Of a stretch of DNA of 49,816 nt, positions 6,670 to 16,000 are shown piece after piece. Each line of letters opens with the position of its first letter. Position 1 is the stretch's first letter. The stretch comes from Syntrophorhabdaceae bacterium. GTDB lineage: Bacteria > Desulfobacterota > Syntrophorhabdia > Syntrophorhabdales > Syntrophorhabdaceae. A program made the translations under genes and the position numbers. The stretch is from the NCBI GenBank assembly GCA_026415675.1, contig JAOAGQ010000012.1, positions 1 through 49,816 of the forward strand, given 5' to 3'. The notes beneath the pieces were generated by a model, which was not told the origin of the DNA, did no database searches, and saw only the letters and a program-made list of their open reading frames with translations.

Positions 6670-6897
6670 ATGTGCCTTGCAATCCCTGCCCTCATCAAGC
6701 GAATTGATGGTTTCATGGCGGATGTGGACATCAACGGCATTGAGATGAGGGCCAATATCCAGTTCACCCCTCACGCTAAAGCGGGCGATTATATTATCAT
6801 CCATGCAGGCTACGGGATAAGCGTATTGGATATTGATGAAGCGGAAGAAACCTTAAAGCTCTTGAAGGAGATAGCAGGCACCGATGGACATCAATAG
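6670..6897 (+). CDS. hypC: HypC/HybG hydrogenase maturation chaperone
   Basis: HypC carries the Fe(CN)2CO unit with HypD and delivers it to the large subunit precursor. The 75-residue protein begins M-C-L-A-I-P, whose Cys2 is the essential iron ligand after Met removal, and has the conserved G-D-Y-I-I-I-H-A-G-Y-G segment around 40-50. The ATG at 6670 places Cys2 correctly; longer starts do not fit the family. The -10 box ends seven bases upstream and there is no ribosome site. Its 3' end overlaps hypD by 14 bases. Confidence 0.95.
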   Translation: MCLAIPALIKRIDGFMADVDINGIEMRANIQFTPHAKAGDYIIIHAGYGISVLDIDEAEETLKLLKEIAGTDGHQ

Positions 6898-7963
6898 AGC
6901 CTTTGGTTCCCCTGATATCGTTGAAAAACTAAGGCTGAAGATAGCCAACCTGTCAAAAAAGCAGATAAAAATAATGGAGTTTTGTGGTACCCATACCCAT
7001 GTGATATTCAGGTACGGGATAAGGCAACTTCTCCCTGAAACAATAAGCATGTTCTCCGGCCCGGGCTGTCCTGTATGTGTAACGGACGAGGCCGATATCG
7101 ACAGGATTATAGCGATGGCCGAGATCAAAGGGGTTATGATTGCTACCTTTGGGGATCTGATGAAGGTGCCGGGGAGTTCCGGAAGCCTCATCGATGCAAG
7201 GGCAGACGGAGCAAAGGTGGAGGTCGTATATTCCCCTTTGGACGCTGTTCATCTCGCCATTGACAATTCCCATCTCAACGTAGTTTTTCTGGGGGTGGGG
7301 TTCGAAACTACAGCCCCGGCAGTGGCAGCATCCATCGTTGAAGCGGAGAAGATAGGTCTTAACAATTACTATGTATTATCCCTCCATAAATTGACACCTC
7401 CTGCGATGAAGGCGATACTCGATACCCGCGAGGTAGACCTCGACGGGATTTTGTGTCCCGGCCATGTAAGCACGATAACAGGTTATAATGCCTGGAATTT
7501 TGTGTCGGATATTTATGGTATTCCTGCTGTTGTCGCTGGCTTCGAGCCTCTGGATATCCTCTGGGGGATCGGAGAGATAGTGGTTCAATGCGAGGCAGAA
7601 GAGGCACATGTTGTAAACGCCTATCCGAGAAGTGTAACAGCAGGGGGAAACCTAAAGGCAAAGGAAATGATAGAAAGGGTGTTCAAGACAGGGAATGCCT
7701 TCTGGAGGGGGCTTGGAGAACTCCCTGAAAGCGGTCTTTATTTAAGAGATGAGTATGGTCATTTTGATGCGTCAAAGGTTTTTCCTGTTCAAGGGGGTGA
7801 AAGAAGAGAGGTAAAAGGATGCAGGTGTGCAGAGGTAATAAGGGGTAAGATAAAGCCAGATGAATGTAACCTCTTTAGAACTCACTGTAACCCTTTTAGG
7901 CCAAAAGGCCCATGTATGGTTTCCTCAGAAGGGAGCTGTGCAGCCTATTATCTGTATGGATAA
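6884..7963 (+). CDS. hypD: HypD, Fe-S protein assembling the Fe(CN)2CO unit
   Basis: HypD is the scaffold on which the iron of the [NiFe] site receives CN and CO. Conserved motifs are all present: C-G-T-H at 34-37, G-P-G-C-P-V-C at 59-65, G-F-E-T-T-A-P, and C-P-G-H-V-S, plus the C-terminal Cys set (C-R-C, C-N-L-F, H-C-N-P, G-P-C-M, G-S-C-A) that binds the [4Fe-4S] cluster. Length of 359 residues is typical. It starts inside the end of hypC and its stop overlaps hypE by eight bases, so hypC-D-E should be co-translated. Confidence 0.97.
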   Translation: MDINRAFGSPDIVEKLRLKIANLSKKQIKIMEFCGTHTHVIFRYGIRQLLPETISMFSGPGCPVCVTDEADIDRIIAMAEIKGVMIATFGDLMKVPGSSGSLIDARADGAKVEVVYSPLDAVHLAIDNSHLNVVFLGVGFETTAPAVAASIVEAEKIGLNNYYVLSLHKLTPPAMKAILDTREVDLDGILCPGHVSTITGYNAWNFVSDIYGIPAVVAGFEPLDILWGIGEIVVQCEAEEAHVVNAYPRSVTAGGNLKAKEMIERVFKTGNAFWRGLGELPESGLYLRDEYGHFDASKVFPVQGGERREVKGCRCAEVIRGKIKPDECNLFRTHCNPFRPKGPCMVSSEGSCAAYYLYG

Positions 7964-8966
7964 GAATGTTATTTCTCTCAGTCATGGAAGTGGGGGCCTG
8001 ATAAGCAGGGAATTGGTTGAAGGTCTATTCTTAAAGCGTTTTCATAATAACGCCCTTATGGATCTTGAAGATGCATCAATACTCAACCTACCTATGGAAA
8101 AGATAGCGTTCACAACGGACAGCTTTGTGGTCAACCCTATTTTTTTTCCAGGAGGAGATATAGGGAGGCTCGCTGTATGCGGCACTGTCAACGACCTGTC
8201 CATGATGGGGGCAAAACCCCTTTATTTGAGTGTAGGCTTTATAATAGAAGAAGGTTTTCTTATTGAAGATTTAAAAAAGATAGTGGACTCCATGGGAGAG
8301 GCCGCTGAAGAGGCAGAAGTCTCGATCGTTTGCGGGGATACTAAGGTTGTTGAGAGGAATGCCGCCGATAATATTTTTATAAATACTGCCGGAATCGGGG
8401 TCATCCCTGAGGATGTGGATATTTCCGTCAAGAATGCAGTGCCCGGGGATGTGATTATTGTAAACGGGAACATAGGAGACCACGGGATCGCCGTTTTAAG
8501 TCAGAGAAAGGGTTTACATTTTAAAACTTATATAAAAAGTGATGTGGCCCCTCTCAATGGACTTACCGCATTGATGATTCAGAAAACAAGAAACATACAT
8601 ACCATGCGGGATCCAACGAGAGGGGGCCTGGCCACCACCTTAAAAGAGATAGCAATAGGCTCAAATGTAGGGATCGAGATAGATGAAGAAAGAATACCTG
8701 TCTCTGAAGGGGTAAGGAAGGCATGTGAGCTTTTGGGCCTTGACTGGTTATATCTCGCAAATGAAGGAAAGGCAGTTGTCGTTGTCCCTGAAGAGGAAGG
8801 GGAACAACTAATAGAAACCATGAAAAGGCACCCATACGGAGAGGGGGCAAAAATCATTGGTCGAGTTGTACCAAACTCCCCGGGGATAGTCACGATGAGA
8901 AATGCATATGGTGTAAGGAGGGTTATCGAGATGCTCGCAGGAGAACAGTATCCGAGAATTTGTTAG
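7956..8966 (+). CDS. hypE: HypE, thiocarbamate dehydratase for CN ligand synthesis
   Basis: HypE dehydrates the carbamoyl group received from HypF into a thiocyanate on its C-terminal Cys. The 336-residue protein ends P-R-I-C with that Cys last, begins with the L-S-H-G-S-G-G motif, and contains D-P-T-R-G-G-L-A-T-T of the AIR-synthase-like ATP fold. The start is the ATG at 7956, overlapping the hypD stop; an upstream extension in the same frame lies inside hypD and does not fit the family. HypF, its partner, is on the divergent transcript. A histidine kinase gene follows after 37 bases. Confidence 0.97.
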   Translation: MDKNVISLSHGSGGLISRELVEGLFLKRFHNNALMDLEDASILNLPMEKIAFTTDSFVVNPIFFPGGDIGRLAVCGTVNDLSMMGAKPLYLSVGFIIEEGFLIEDLKKIVDSMGEAAEEAEVSIVCGDTKVVERNAADNIFINTAGIGVIPEDVDISVKNAVPGDVIIVNGNIGDHGIAVLSQRKGLHFKTYIKSDVAPLNGLTALMIQKTRNIHTMRDPTRGGLATTLKEIAIGSNVGIEIDEERIPVSEGVRKACELLGLDWLYLANEGKAVVVVPEEEGEQLIETMKRHPYGEGAKIIGRVVPNSPGIVTMRNAYGVRRVIEMLAGEQYPRIC

Positions 8967-9003
8967 TATTTTACCCATCAGAGAGATCTAATATGGGAAA
9001 ATC

Positions 9004-10626
9004 ATGATAAGGCACCTGAATAGACATAAAATGATTCTCTTGGTGTCCTCCTTTATCTTTATGGTTTGTCTGGCTGTAATAGATTATCTGATTGGCCCAT
9101 GGATCTCCCTCTCAATATTCTATTTGATACCCATCTTTGTTGTTACCTGGACTAAAGGAAAAAAGGCAGGCATAGCTGCCGCTTGTTTTGCCGCTCTCTC
9201 CTGGGGTATATCCGAAATCCTATGGCGCAAACATAATTTTCAGTATTCTTTAATACCTCTCTTCAACGGCGTCGCCCGATTAGTCCTATTCCTTGCCTTT
9301 CTCTATCTTATACTCCACTTAAAGAAAATGAATCAGGAGCTTGAGGAGACGATCGAGAGCAGAACGGCGATACTCACCGAAGAAATAAAGAGGCATAAAC
9401 AGGCCGAGGAGGCCCTACAGGCCTCCGAGACCCGTTATCGTCAGCAATTTGAAACTTCAAGGGATGGTATACTAATCCTCGAGGCGGAAACGGGACAGAT
9501 AGAAGATGTGAATCCTTTTTTCATAGAGATGACACGTTTTACAAGGGGTGAACTCATCGGAAGAAGATTGTGGAATATAGGCATGTTTAAGGATATGGAT
9601 GTGATAAGGTCCGCCTTTAAGATGATCAGAGATATGGGGTATGTACGGTACGATGATGTATCCCTTAAGACTAAGGAGGACCAGGAGATAATAGTCCAGC
9701 TCACTTGTAACGTATATGAGTTGGGTTGCAAAAAGATCGTCAACTGTAATTTTCGGGATATAACAGAGAAGAAAAGGGCAGAGGAGAAACTTAAAAAAGC
9801 ACAGGATGAACTGGAACAGAGGGTTCAGGAGAGAACGGCACAGTTACTGGAATCGAACAGACTTTTGAGACAGGAGATAGCGGAGCGGGAGATCGTGGAG
9901 CAGAAGCTTATGGAATCAAGGGAAAGGCTTAGGTTTTTAAGTGCCCATCTCCAGAACGTGAGGGAGCAGGAGAGGACTTTTCTCTCCCGGGAGTTACACG
10001 ACGAACTGGGACAGGTTTTGATGGGCATGAAGATGGATGTAAAATGGCTGGAAAAAAGGCTCCGGGAAGACGATAAGCCTGCTTTTGAAAGGATAGGGTC
10101 ACTCCTTACGAGTATCGACAATACAATCCAGACTGTACAGCAGATCTCAATGGCATTGAGGCCTGTTGTACTGGATGATTTTGGTTTGAGCGAGGCCATA
10201 AGGGTAGCAACAAGGGATTTTGAGAACAGGACAAAGATCCCCTGTGAGATCAAAATCGAACCCCAAAATATCATAGTAAATAGAGAGATATCGACCGCAG
10301 TATATAGGATCTTTCAGGAGGCCCTAACAAATATCATACGCCATGCCCATGCCCAAAAGGTCACTATTCATCTTAAGAGGAAGAGAAACAGACTAACCCT
10401 TGAAGTAAGTGATGATGGGAGGGGTATAAACAAAAGTGAGATAACGGATCCAAAGTCCATAGGTCTCACCGGGATGAGAGAGAGGGCAAGGGCCCTCGAT
10501 GGAATATTCACCATCACGGGGATACCAGGAAAAGGCACAACGGTAAATGTAAGTATTCCCCTCAAGGGGGGAACAAATAAAAATATTATTACCCATGAGG
10601 GGGAGGCAATATCTGGAAAGGAGTGA
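9004..10626 (+). CDS. Membrane sensor histidine kinase, NarX/DegS type, with PAS domain
   Basis: Hydrophobic segments in about residues 10-105 form three to four membrane spans with little external domain, followed by a coiled coil, a PAS domain (about 140-260, beginning Y-R-Q-Q-F-E-T-S-R-D-G-I-L), a second coiled coil, and a HisKA_3 dimerisation helix with E-L-H-D-E-L-G-Q whose phospho-acceptor is His332. The HATPase domain (about 420-525) has F-Q-E-A-L-T-N and D-D-G-R-G-I. The signal is unknown; PAS and membrane segments could sense redox state or a membrane-soluble molecule. It follows hypE by 37 bases and precedes its probable partner regulator by six, so the pair may control hydrogenase genes. 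Confidence 0.9.
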   Translation: MIRHLNRHKMILLVSSFIFMVCLAVIDYLIGPWISLSIFYLIPIFVVTWTKGKKAGIAAACFAALSWGISEILWRKHNFQYSLIPLFNGVARLVLFLAFLYLILHLKKMNQELEETIESRTAILTEEIKRHKQAEEALQASETRYRQQFETSRDGILILEAETGQIEDVNPFFIEMTRFTRGELIGRRLWNIGMFKDMDVIRSAFKMIRDMGYVRYDDVSLKTKEDQEIIVQLTCNVYELGCKKIVNCNFRDITEKKRAEEKLKKAQDELEQRVQERTAQLLESNRLLRQEIAEREIVEQKLMESRERLRFLSAHLQNVREQERTFLSRELHDELGQVLMGMKMDVKWLEKRLREDDKPAFERIGSLLTSIDNTIQTVQQISMALRPVVLDDFGLSEAIRVATRDFENRTKIPCEIKIEPQNIIVNREISTAVYRIFQEALTNIIRHAHAQKVTIHLKRKRNRLTLEVSDDGRGINKSEITDPKSIGLTGMRERARALDGIFTITGIPGKGTTVNVSIPLKGGTNKNIITHEGEAISGKE

Positions 10627-10632
10627 CGATAT

Positions 10633-11265
10633 ATGATAAACGTCATCATCGTTGATGACCATCCTGTGGTCATAAAGGGATTAAAGGAGATAATCCTTGA
10701 AAATTTCAGCAACCTCACCATAGATGATGCATCATCGGGGCACGAGCTTCTCGAAAAGATCCAAAAGGTAAAATATGATCTTGTGATCCTGGATATCTCT
10801 CTCCCCGATATAAATGGGCTCGAGGTATTGAAAGAAGTAAAGAAGAGGCAACCCCGACTTTCTGTCCTTATAATAAGCATGTATCCTGAAAACGATTATG
10901 CGATACGGGCTATAAAAGCAGGGGCAAAGGGTTATATAACGAAGAGAAGTGCCCCTGATGAGCTTATTCTCGCAATGCGTAAGATTCTGTCGGGAAAAAG
11001 ATACGTAAGCCCGACCTTCCTTGAACAGATGATCTTTGATTTTGAAGAGGAGCCCGAGAAGAGCCCGCACCAGAAGCTCTCCGACAGGGAATTACAGGTT
11101 ATGTGTCTCCTTGGAAAGGGCAAATGCATAAAAGAGATAGCCTACCATCTCCATCTAAGTGTCAATACGGTAAGGACATACAGGGCAAGAGTTTTAGAAA
11201 AGATAGGTTTAAAAGGCACAAACGAACTCATCCATTATGTGATAAAACATGGCTTGACCGACTGA
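10633..11265 (+). CDS. NarL/LuxR-family response regulator
   Basis: The 210-residue protein has a receiver domain with acidic pair Asp8-Asp9 and phospho-acceptor Asp54 (V-I-L-D-I-S-L-P-D), then a LuxR-type helix-turn-helix at about 145-205 (L-S-D-R-E-L-Q-V-M ... S-V-N-T-V-R-T-Y-R-A-R-V-L-E-K). Six bases separate it from the kinase, strongly indicating a cognate pair. The domain architecture, receiver plus GerE-type DNA-binding domain, implies a dimer binding inverted repeats; the palindrome at 6596-6625 is a candidate target. Confidence 0.93.
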   Translation: MINVIIVDDHPVVIKGLKEIILENFSNLTIDDASSGHELLEKIQKVKYDLVILDISLPDINGLEVLKEVKKRQPRLSVLIISMYPENDYAIRAIKAGAKGYITKRSAPDELILAMRKILSGKRYVSPTFLEQMIFDFEEEPEKSPHQKLSDRELQVMCLLGKGKCIKEIAYHLHLSVNTVRTYRARVLEKIGLKGTNELIHYVIKHGLTD

Positions 11266-11295
11266 TTGTAATCATAAATATGACACTCCTATATA
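11266..11295 (+). promoter_or_regulatory. Possible promoter of the hdr-mvh operon
   Basis: TTGTAA (11266-11271), an 18-base spacer and TATATA (11290-11295) resemble a sigma70 promoter overlapping the end of the regulator gene. It would give hdrC a leader of about 235 bases. The match is moderate and no other candidate in the gap is better. Confidence 0.35.
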
Positions 11296-11374
11296 CAAAA
11301 TGATGACAAAAAAAGTGGTAAATCAACTATAGACTTTATCATCATTAAAAAGACAATATATAGTCAGATTAGAA

Positions 11375-11401
11375 GTCCTAATTACTACAAAGTTATAGGA
11401 C
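11375..11401 (+). other. Small inverted repeat in the hdrC leader
   Basis: GTCCTA (11375-11380) pairs with TAGGAC (11396-11401), with an inner ACT/AGT pairing around ACAA. The stem is short and AT-rich. It lies in the 271-base gap between the regulator gene and hdrC and could be an RNA structure or a protein site; evidence is weak. Confidence 0.25.
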
Positions 11402-11405
11402 AATA

Positions 11406-11516
11406 ATGGAGACAAAAAAATTATCTTTTTATGATGTCAGGGTAGCAACATCTCGATTATCCTCCTCTTTTCCATTCGATAATTTTGCCGTACTAAAAAC
11501 ATTGTGGAGAGCATAA
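11406..11516 (+). CDS. Possible 36-aa leader peptide before hdrC
   Basis: An ATG at 11406, five bases after an AGGA, opens a 36-codon frame ending at TAA 11514-11516, 20 bases before the hdrC start. The peptide (M-E-T-K-K-L-S-F-Y-D-V...) is mixed in character with no membrane segment, and matches no family I know. It could be a translated leader coupling to hdrC or a chance frame. Confidence 0.25.
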   Translation: METKKLSFYDVRVATSRLSSSFPFDNFAVLKTLWRA

Positions 11517-11536
11517 AAAAATTAAAGGGGTGTTAT

Positions 11537-12124
11537 ATGGAAGAGATAAGACCAAAGATCAAGTTTGAACAACAGTTGAAAAGGGATTTTTCCTATAAGG
11601 TAGCCGAAACACTCTGGGGAAAGAACGTATTTACATGCATACAATGCGGTAACTGTAGCGGTGTATGCCCAACCTCTATATATATGGATTACACCCCGAG
11701 GAGGATTGTGGCAATGGTGAGGGAAGGGCTAAAAGAAGATGTGCTTAAAAGCACCACCATATGGCTATGTTCATCTTGTTACTCCTGTACAGCCCACTGT
11801 CCCCAGGGGATAAAGATTACGGATGTGATGTACGGACTTAAAAGGATGGCCATTGAAGAGGGGTATTACCCAAAAAATTTTCCTATACCTATACTCGCAA
11901 AGGATTTCTACGATATGGTGAGGGAGAACGGAAGGATAACGGAGTTCGTCCTCGCCACAAAACTCCTCATTAAAACAGGGATGAGAAGGGTGATGGCCTA
12001 TATGCCTGTGGGCATGAACCTGTGGCGTACAGGGAGGACTTCTCTAAAAAAGGAGCAGATAAGTAATAAAGGAAGGAAGGAACTCAAAAAGCTGATGGCA
12101 TTTCAAGGGGGGGTGGGAAGATGA
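11537..12124 (+). CDS. hdrC: Heterodisulfide reductase subunit C-like Fe-S protein
   Basis: HdrC carries two [4Fe-4S] clusters linking HdrA to HdrB. Both binding motifs are present: Cys34, 37, 40, 44 (C-I-Q-C-G-N-C-S-G-V-C-P) and Cys78, 81, 84, 88 (C-S-S-C-Y-S-C-T-A-H-C-P). The 195-residue protein starts at ATG 11537, six bases after an AAAGGGG ribosome site; an in-frame ATG 33 bases upstream lacks one. There are no membrane segments, so the complex is cytoplasmic. It overlaps hdrB by four bases and opens the hdrCBA-mvhDGA operon. Confidence 0.92.
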   Translation: MEEIRPKIKFEQQLKRDFSYKVAETLWGKNVFTCIQCGNCSGVCPTSIYMDYTPRRIVAMVREGLKEDVLKSTTIWLCSSCYSCTAHCPQGIKITDVMYGLKRMAIEEGYYPKNFPIPILAKDFYDMVRENGRITEFVLATKLLIKTGMRRVMAYMPVGMNLWRTGRTSLKKEQISNKGRKELKKLMAFQGGVGR

Positions 12125-13002
12125 AATTCGCCTATTATCCTGGTTGTTCATTGAAAGGTACCGGTCGGGCATACGAGAAATCCCTTCTAAACCTTTTTAA
12201 AGCACTCGATATCGAACTCATCGAAATACCTGACTGGAATTGCTGTGGTGCCACATTTTATATGTCTATAAACGAAGAAAAAGGGTTGTTTATGACCGCA
12301 AGAAATTTAAGCATAGCCCAGAACATGGGTCTCGATATCGTTGCCCCCTGTAGTGCCTGCTATCTGAATCTTTTAAAGGCGGTCAATGCCATTGAAGAAG
12401 GGGATGAGGTTGGACGGAAAATCCTCAAGGCCCTTGAATATGCGAACATCTCTTTTGATCCAACGTATATCCCCGAAATAAGACACCCCCTGGAGATCCT
12501 TGTCGATACTTATGGAGTAAAGAAACTCGTAAAAAAACAGGTGGTGAGTCTTGACCATCTGAACATAGTTCCCTACTACGGCTGTCTGATCGTTAGACCC
12601 TATACGAGATTTGACCACCATACGTATCCGACAAAGATGGACTTTCTTTTCGAATCATTGGGTACGAGGGTAATATCCGATTATCCCTTAAAAACAAGAT
12701 GCTGTGGGGGTACCCTTACAGGAACAATAGAGGAAATTGGTCTTGAACTCAACTACCTCCTTTTGAAGGAGGCAATCAGAAGGGGTGGAAATGTGATTGC
12801 TACCATCTGTCCTTTATGCCATTTCAACCTCGAGATGTTTCAGGATAAGATAGAGCGGGCTTATGGCAAGAGATACGGGATTCCTATACTCTATTTCACA
12901 CATATCGTAGGTAAGGCGATAGGACTTACAGACCACGAGATAGGTATCGATAATCTTCTCTACAAACCCCTCTGGGGCGAAACAAAGAGGGAGGTTGTGT
13001 AA
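12121..13002 (+). CDS. hdrB: Heterodisulfide reductase subunit B-like (two CCG domains)
   Basis: HdrB holds two noncubane [4Fe-4S] clusters where a disulfide or other terminal acceptor is reduced. The 293-residue protein has two CCG repeats: G-C-S-L-K-G-T-G ... N-C-C-G-A-T ... C-S-A-C, and Y-G-C ... R-C-C-G-G-T ... C-P-L-C. The acceptor in bacteria without coenzyme M is unknown. It begins at GAAGATG overlapping hdrC, and its TAA overlaps the hdrA ATG by one base, so the three proteins should be made in fixed ratio. Confidence 0.93.
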   Translation: MKFAYYPGCSLKGTGRAYEKSLLNLFKALDIELIEIPDWNCCGATFYMSINEEKGLFMTARNLSIAQNMGLDIVAPCSACYLNLLKAVNAIEEGDEVGRKILKALEYANISFDPTYIPEIRHPLEILVDTYGVKKLVKKQVVSLDHLNIVPYYGCLIVRPYTRFDHHTYPTKMDFLFESLGTRVISDYPLKTRCCGGTLTGTIEEIGLELNYLLLKEAIRRGGNVIATICPLCHFNLEMFQDKIERAYGKRYGIPILYFTHIVGKAIGLTDHEIGIDNLLYKPLWGETKREVV

Positions 13003-16000
13003 TGGGTGAGATTATAGAGTTGAAGGGCAAAGGGGTTCCAAAGGTAGGGGTATACATCTGCCATTGCGGGTTCAACATTGCATCGAAAGTGCGGGTGGAT
13101 GAAGTTGTCGATTTTGCAGCTACATTACCGAATGTGGTGGTGGCAAGGAGCAATAAATACACATGTTCAGATCCAGGACAGGAGGTGATAAGGAAGGACA
13201 TAAAGGAGATGGGGCTCGACAGGGTTGTTGTTGCCTCCTGTACCCCCCTCCTCCATGAACATACATTCAGGAAAACGGTGGAGACCGGGGGGCTAAACCC
13301 GTTCCTCTTCCATATGGTGAACATACGGGAAGACGTATCATGGGTGACCGATGATGGAGATAGGGCCACGGAGAAGGCAAAGGCCTTAGTGGCCGCAGGG
13401 GTAAGAAGGGTTCTCTACCAGAAGCCCCTTGAGAAGAGAAGGGCCGCAATAAAATCGGATGTACTGATCATAGGTGGCGGTATAGGTGGCATAACCGCTG
13501 CCCTCGATATAGCTGATTCGGGTAAGAAGGTAACCCTTGTTGAGAGGGAACCGACTATAGGCGGTGTTATGGCAAAGTTCGATAAGACCTTCCCCACCCT
13601 CGACTGTGCTGCCTGCATATTGACCCCAAAGATGACCGCTGTGGCCTCCCATCCAAACATAAAACTTTTGACCTTTTCCGAGGTAAAGGATGTAAGTGGA
13701 TATATAGGTGATTTTCGTGCATCGATAGTGAAGAAACCAAGGAGGGTTATCGAGAGCAAATGTACAGGCTGCGGGGAATGCGCCAATGTTTGCCCTGTGT
13801 ATATGCCCAATGCCTTCGATGAGAATCTCGGGATGAGAAAGGCAACATACAAACCTTTTGCCCAGGCCGTGCCTAATGTGCACACCATAGAGAAGACAGG
13901 GACATCCCCCTGTACCTATACATGCCCTGCTGGAATCAATGCCCACGGTTATGTGGCCCTTGCCTCTGCAGGCAAATACGATGAGGCTTTTAATCTGATC
14001 CTCGAATCCACACCCCTGGTGGCTACCCTTGGGAGGGCATGTTACGCCCCCTGTGAGGAAGAGTGTACACGAGGGGAACTGGAGGGAACGGTAAGGATCA
14101 GACGTCTCAAAAGGTTTATCGCCGACCGCTATTATGAAAACCACCCTGAGCCCGAATACGGACCACCGGATAAGGAGCTGGATAAAAAAGTTGCGATTGT
14201 CGGTTCAGGCCCTGCAGGATTAACCGCCGCCTATTTTTTAAGGAAAATGGGTTATCAGGTAACGATCTTCGAAAAGGAACCCCGTCCTGGAGGAATGTTA
14301 AGGGTTGGCATCCCCGAATATCGTCTACCTAACGATGTCCTCGATAGAGATATAAAAAATGTGCTGGCCCTTGGCGTTGGTATACAGACTTACACCGAGG
14401 TAAAAAGCCTCGATGATCTCAGAAAAAAGGGGTTCGATGCGATTTTCCTTGCAACCGGTACCCACGGGGTGAGGAAGATGGATATAGAGGGAGAGAATCT
14501 CTCAGGGGTCGTCAACTGCATGGAGTTTTTAACCTCTATAAATTACGGAAAGAAGACCGATTTGACAGGAAAGACCATACTTGTCGTTGGTGGGGGAAAC
14601 GCGGCCCTCGATTCGGCGAGGGCCGCATTGAGGCTTGGGGCAAGAAAGGTCACCATACAATACAGACGCTCGAGGGCAGAGATGCCGGCCTTTCCGGAGG
14701 AAATTGATGCAGCGGAAAAAGAGGGCATCACCATATCATACCTTACCACGCCTGTAAAATTTGAGGGGGAAGGGGGGAAGCTTAAATATGTCCAGAGCGT
14801 ACAGATGCAACTGGGAGAACCCGATGATACGGGGAGAAGAAAACCGATCCCCATCCCCGGTTCTGAATCCATTGCAAACATAGATATGGCGATCATTGCC
14901 ATAGGCCTCATGCCCACCACAAGCCCCTGGGCAGAGCAACTAAATCTGAACAGGGACGGGACAATCCAGGTAGACCCCGAGACATTACAGACAAGTCTCC
15001 CCCATGTGTTCGCCGGAGGAGATGTGGTACTTGGACCGTCCATCATAGTAAACGCCATCGGACAGGGAAGACGGGCTGCCCACTATATAGATAAATATCT
15101 AAAGGGAGAGGACCTCAAGGCAACCACTTTCGTATTCAGGTCTGCCGATATGGTCTCAAAGCATGATGTACTTACCAGAAGCATCATAACACATGCCATG
15201 AGCTTACCTAAGAAGGAGCTTCCTGTGGATGAACGTATCACGAATTTCAAGGAAGTGGAGATTGCACTGACAGAAGAGGAGGCATTGAAGGATACGAAAA
15301 GGTGTCTTAATTGTTCTGTATGTTCTGACTGCCATCTCTGTAAAACCATATGCTCTGCCGAGGCAATAGATTATGGCATGAAAGAGGAAGTAATCGACGT
15401 GGAGGCAGGGGTCATCATTGTAACTACCGGATTTAAGCCTTTTGACCCGAAGAGGATAAGCGCTTATGGCTACGGACGTTTCCCAAATGTATATACTTCC
15501 CTTGAAGTTGAAAGGCTTGTCAATTCCTCAGGGCCAACCCAAGGGGAGGTGATACTAAGGGATGGAAGGAAACCGGAACGAATAGGGATTATCCACTGCG
15601 TGGGGTCGAGGGATAAGGAATATAATCAATACTGTTCAAAGGTATGCTGCATGTATTCCCTGAAGCTCGCCCATCTATTGAAGGAAAGGACAGGGGCCGA
15701 CATTTATAACTTCTACATAGACATGAGGACACCAGGTAAGGGTTATGAAGAGTTCTACCACAAACTCCTCGAGGAAGGGGTACATTTTGTCCGGGGGAGG
15801 GTAGGCGAGGTGACAGATTGGGCCGTTACGGCCAAGGAAGAGGGAAAACTAATAATCAGGGTAGAGGACACCCTCCTCGGCATGGTAAGGAGGATACCTG
15901 TAGATATGGTTGTCCTCTCAGTGGCGTTGGAACCGCAGAAAGATGCGGATGATGTGAGGAGGCTACTTAACCTCTCCTGTTCCTCTGAAGGGTTCTTCCT

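Noticed and set aside
13386-14144. 252-residue frame opposite hdrA
   Set aside because: It is antisense to a well-conserved gene and shows only the composition expected from complementing its codons.
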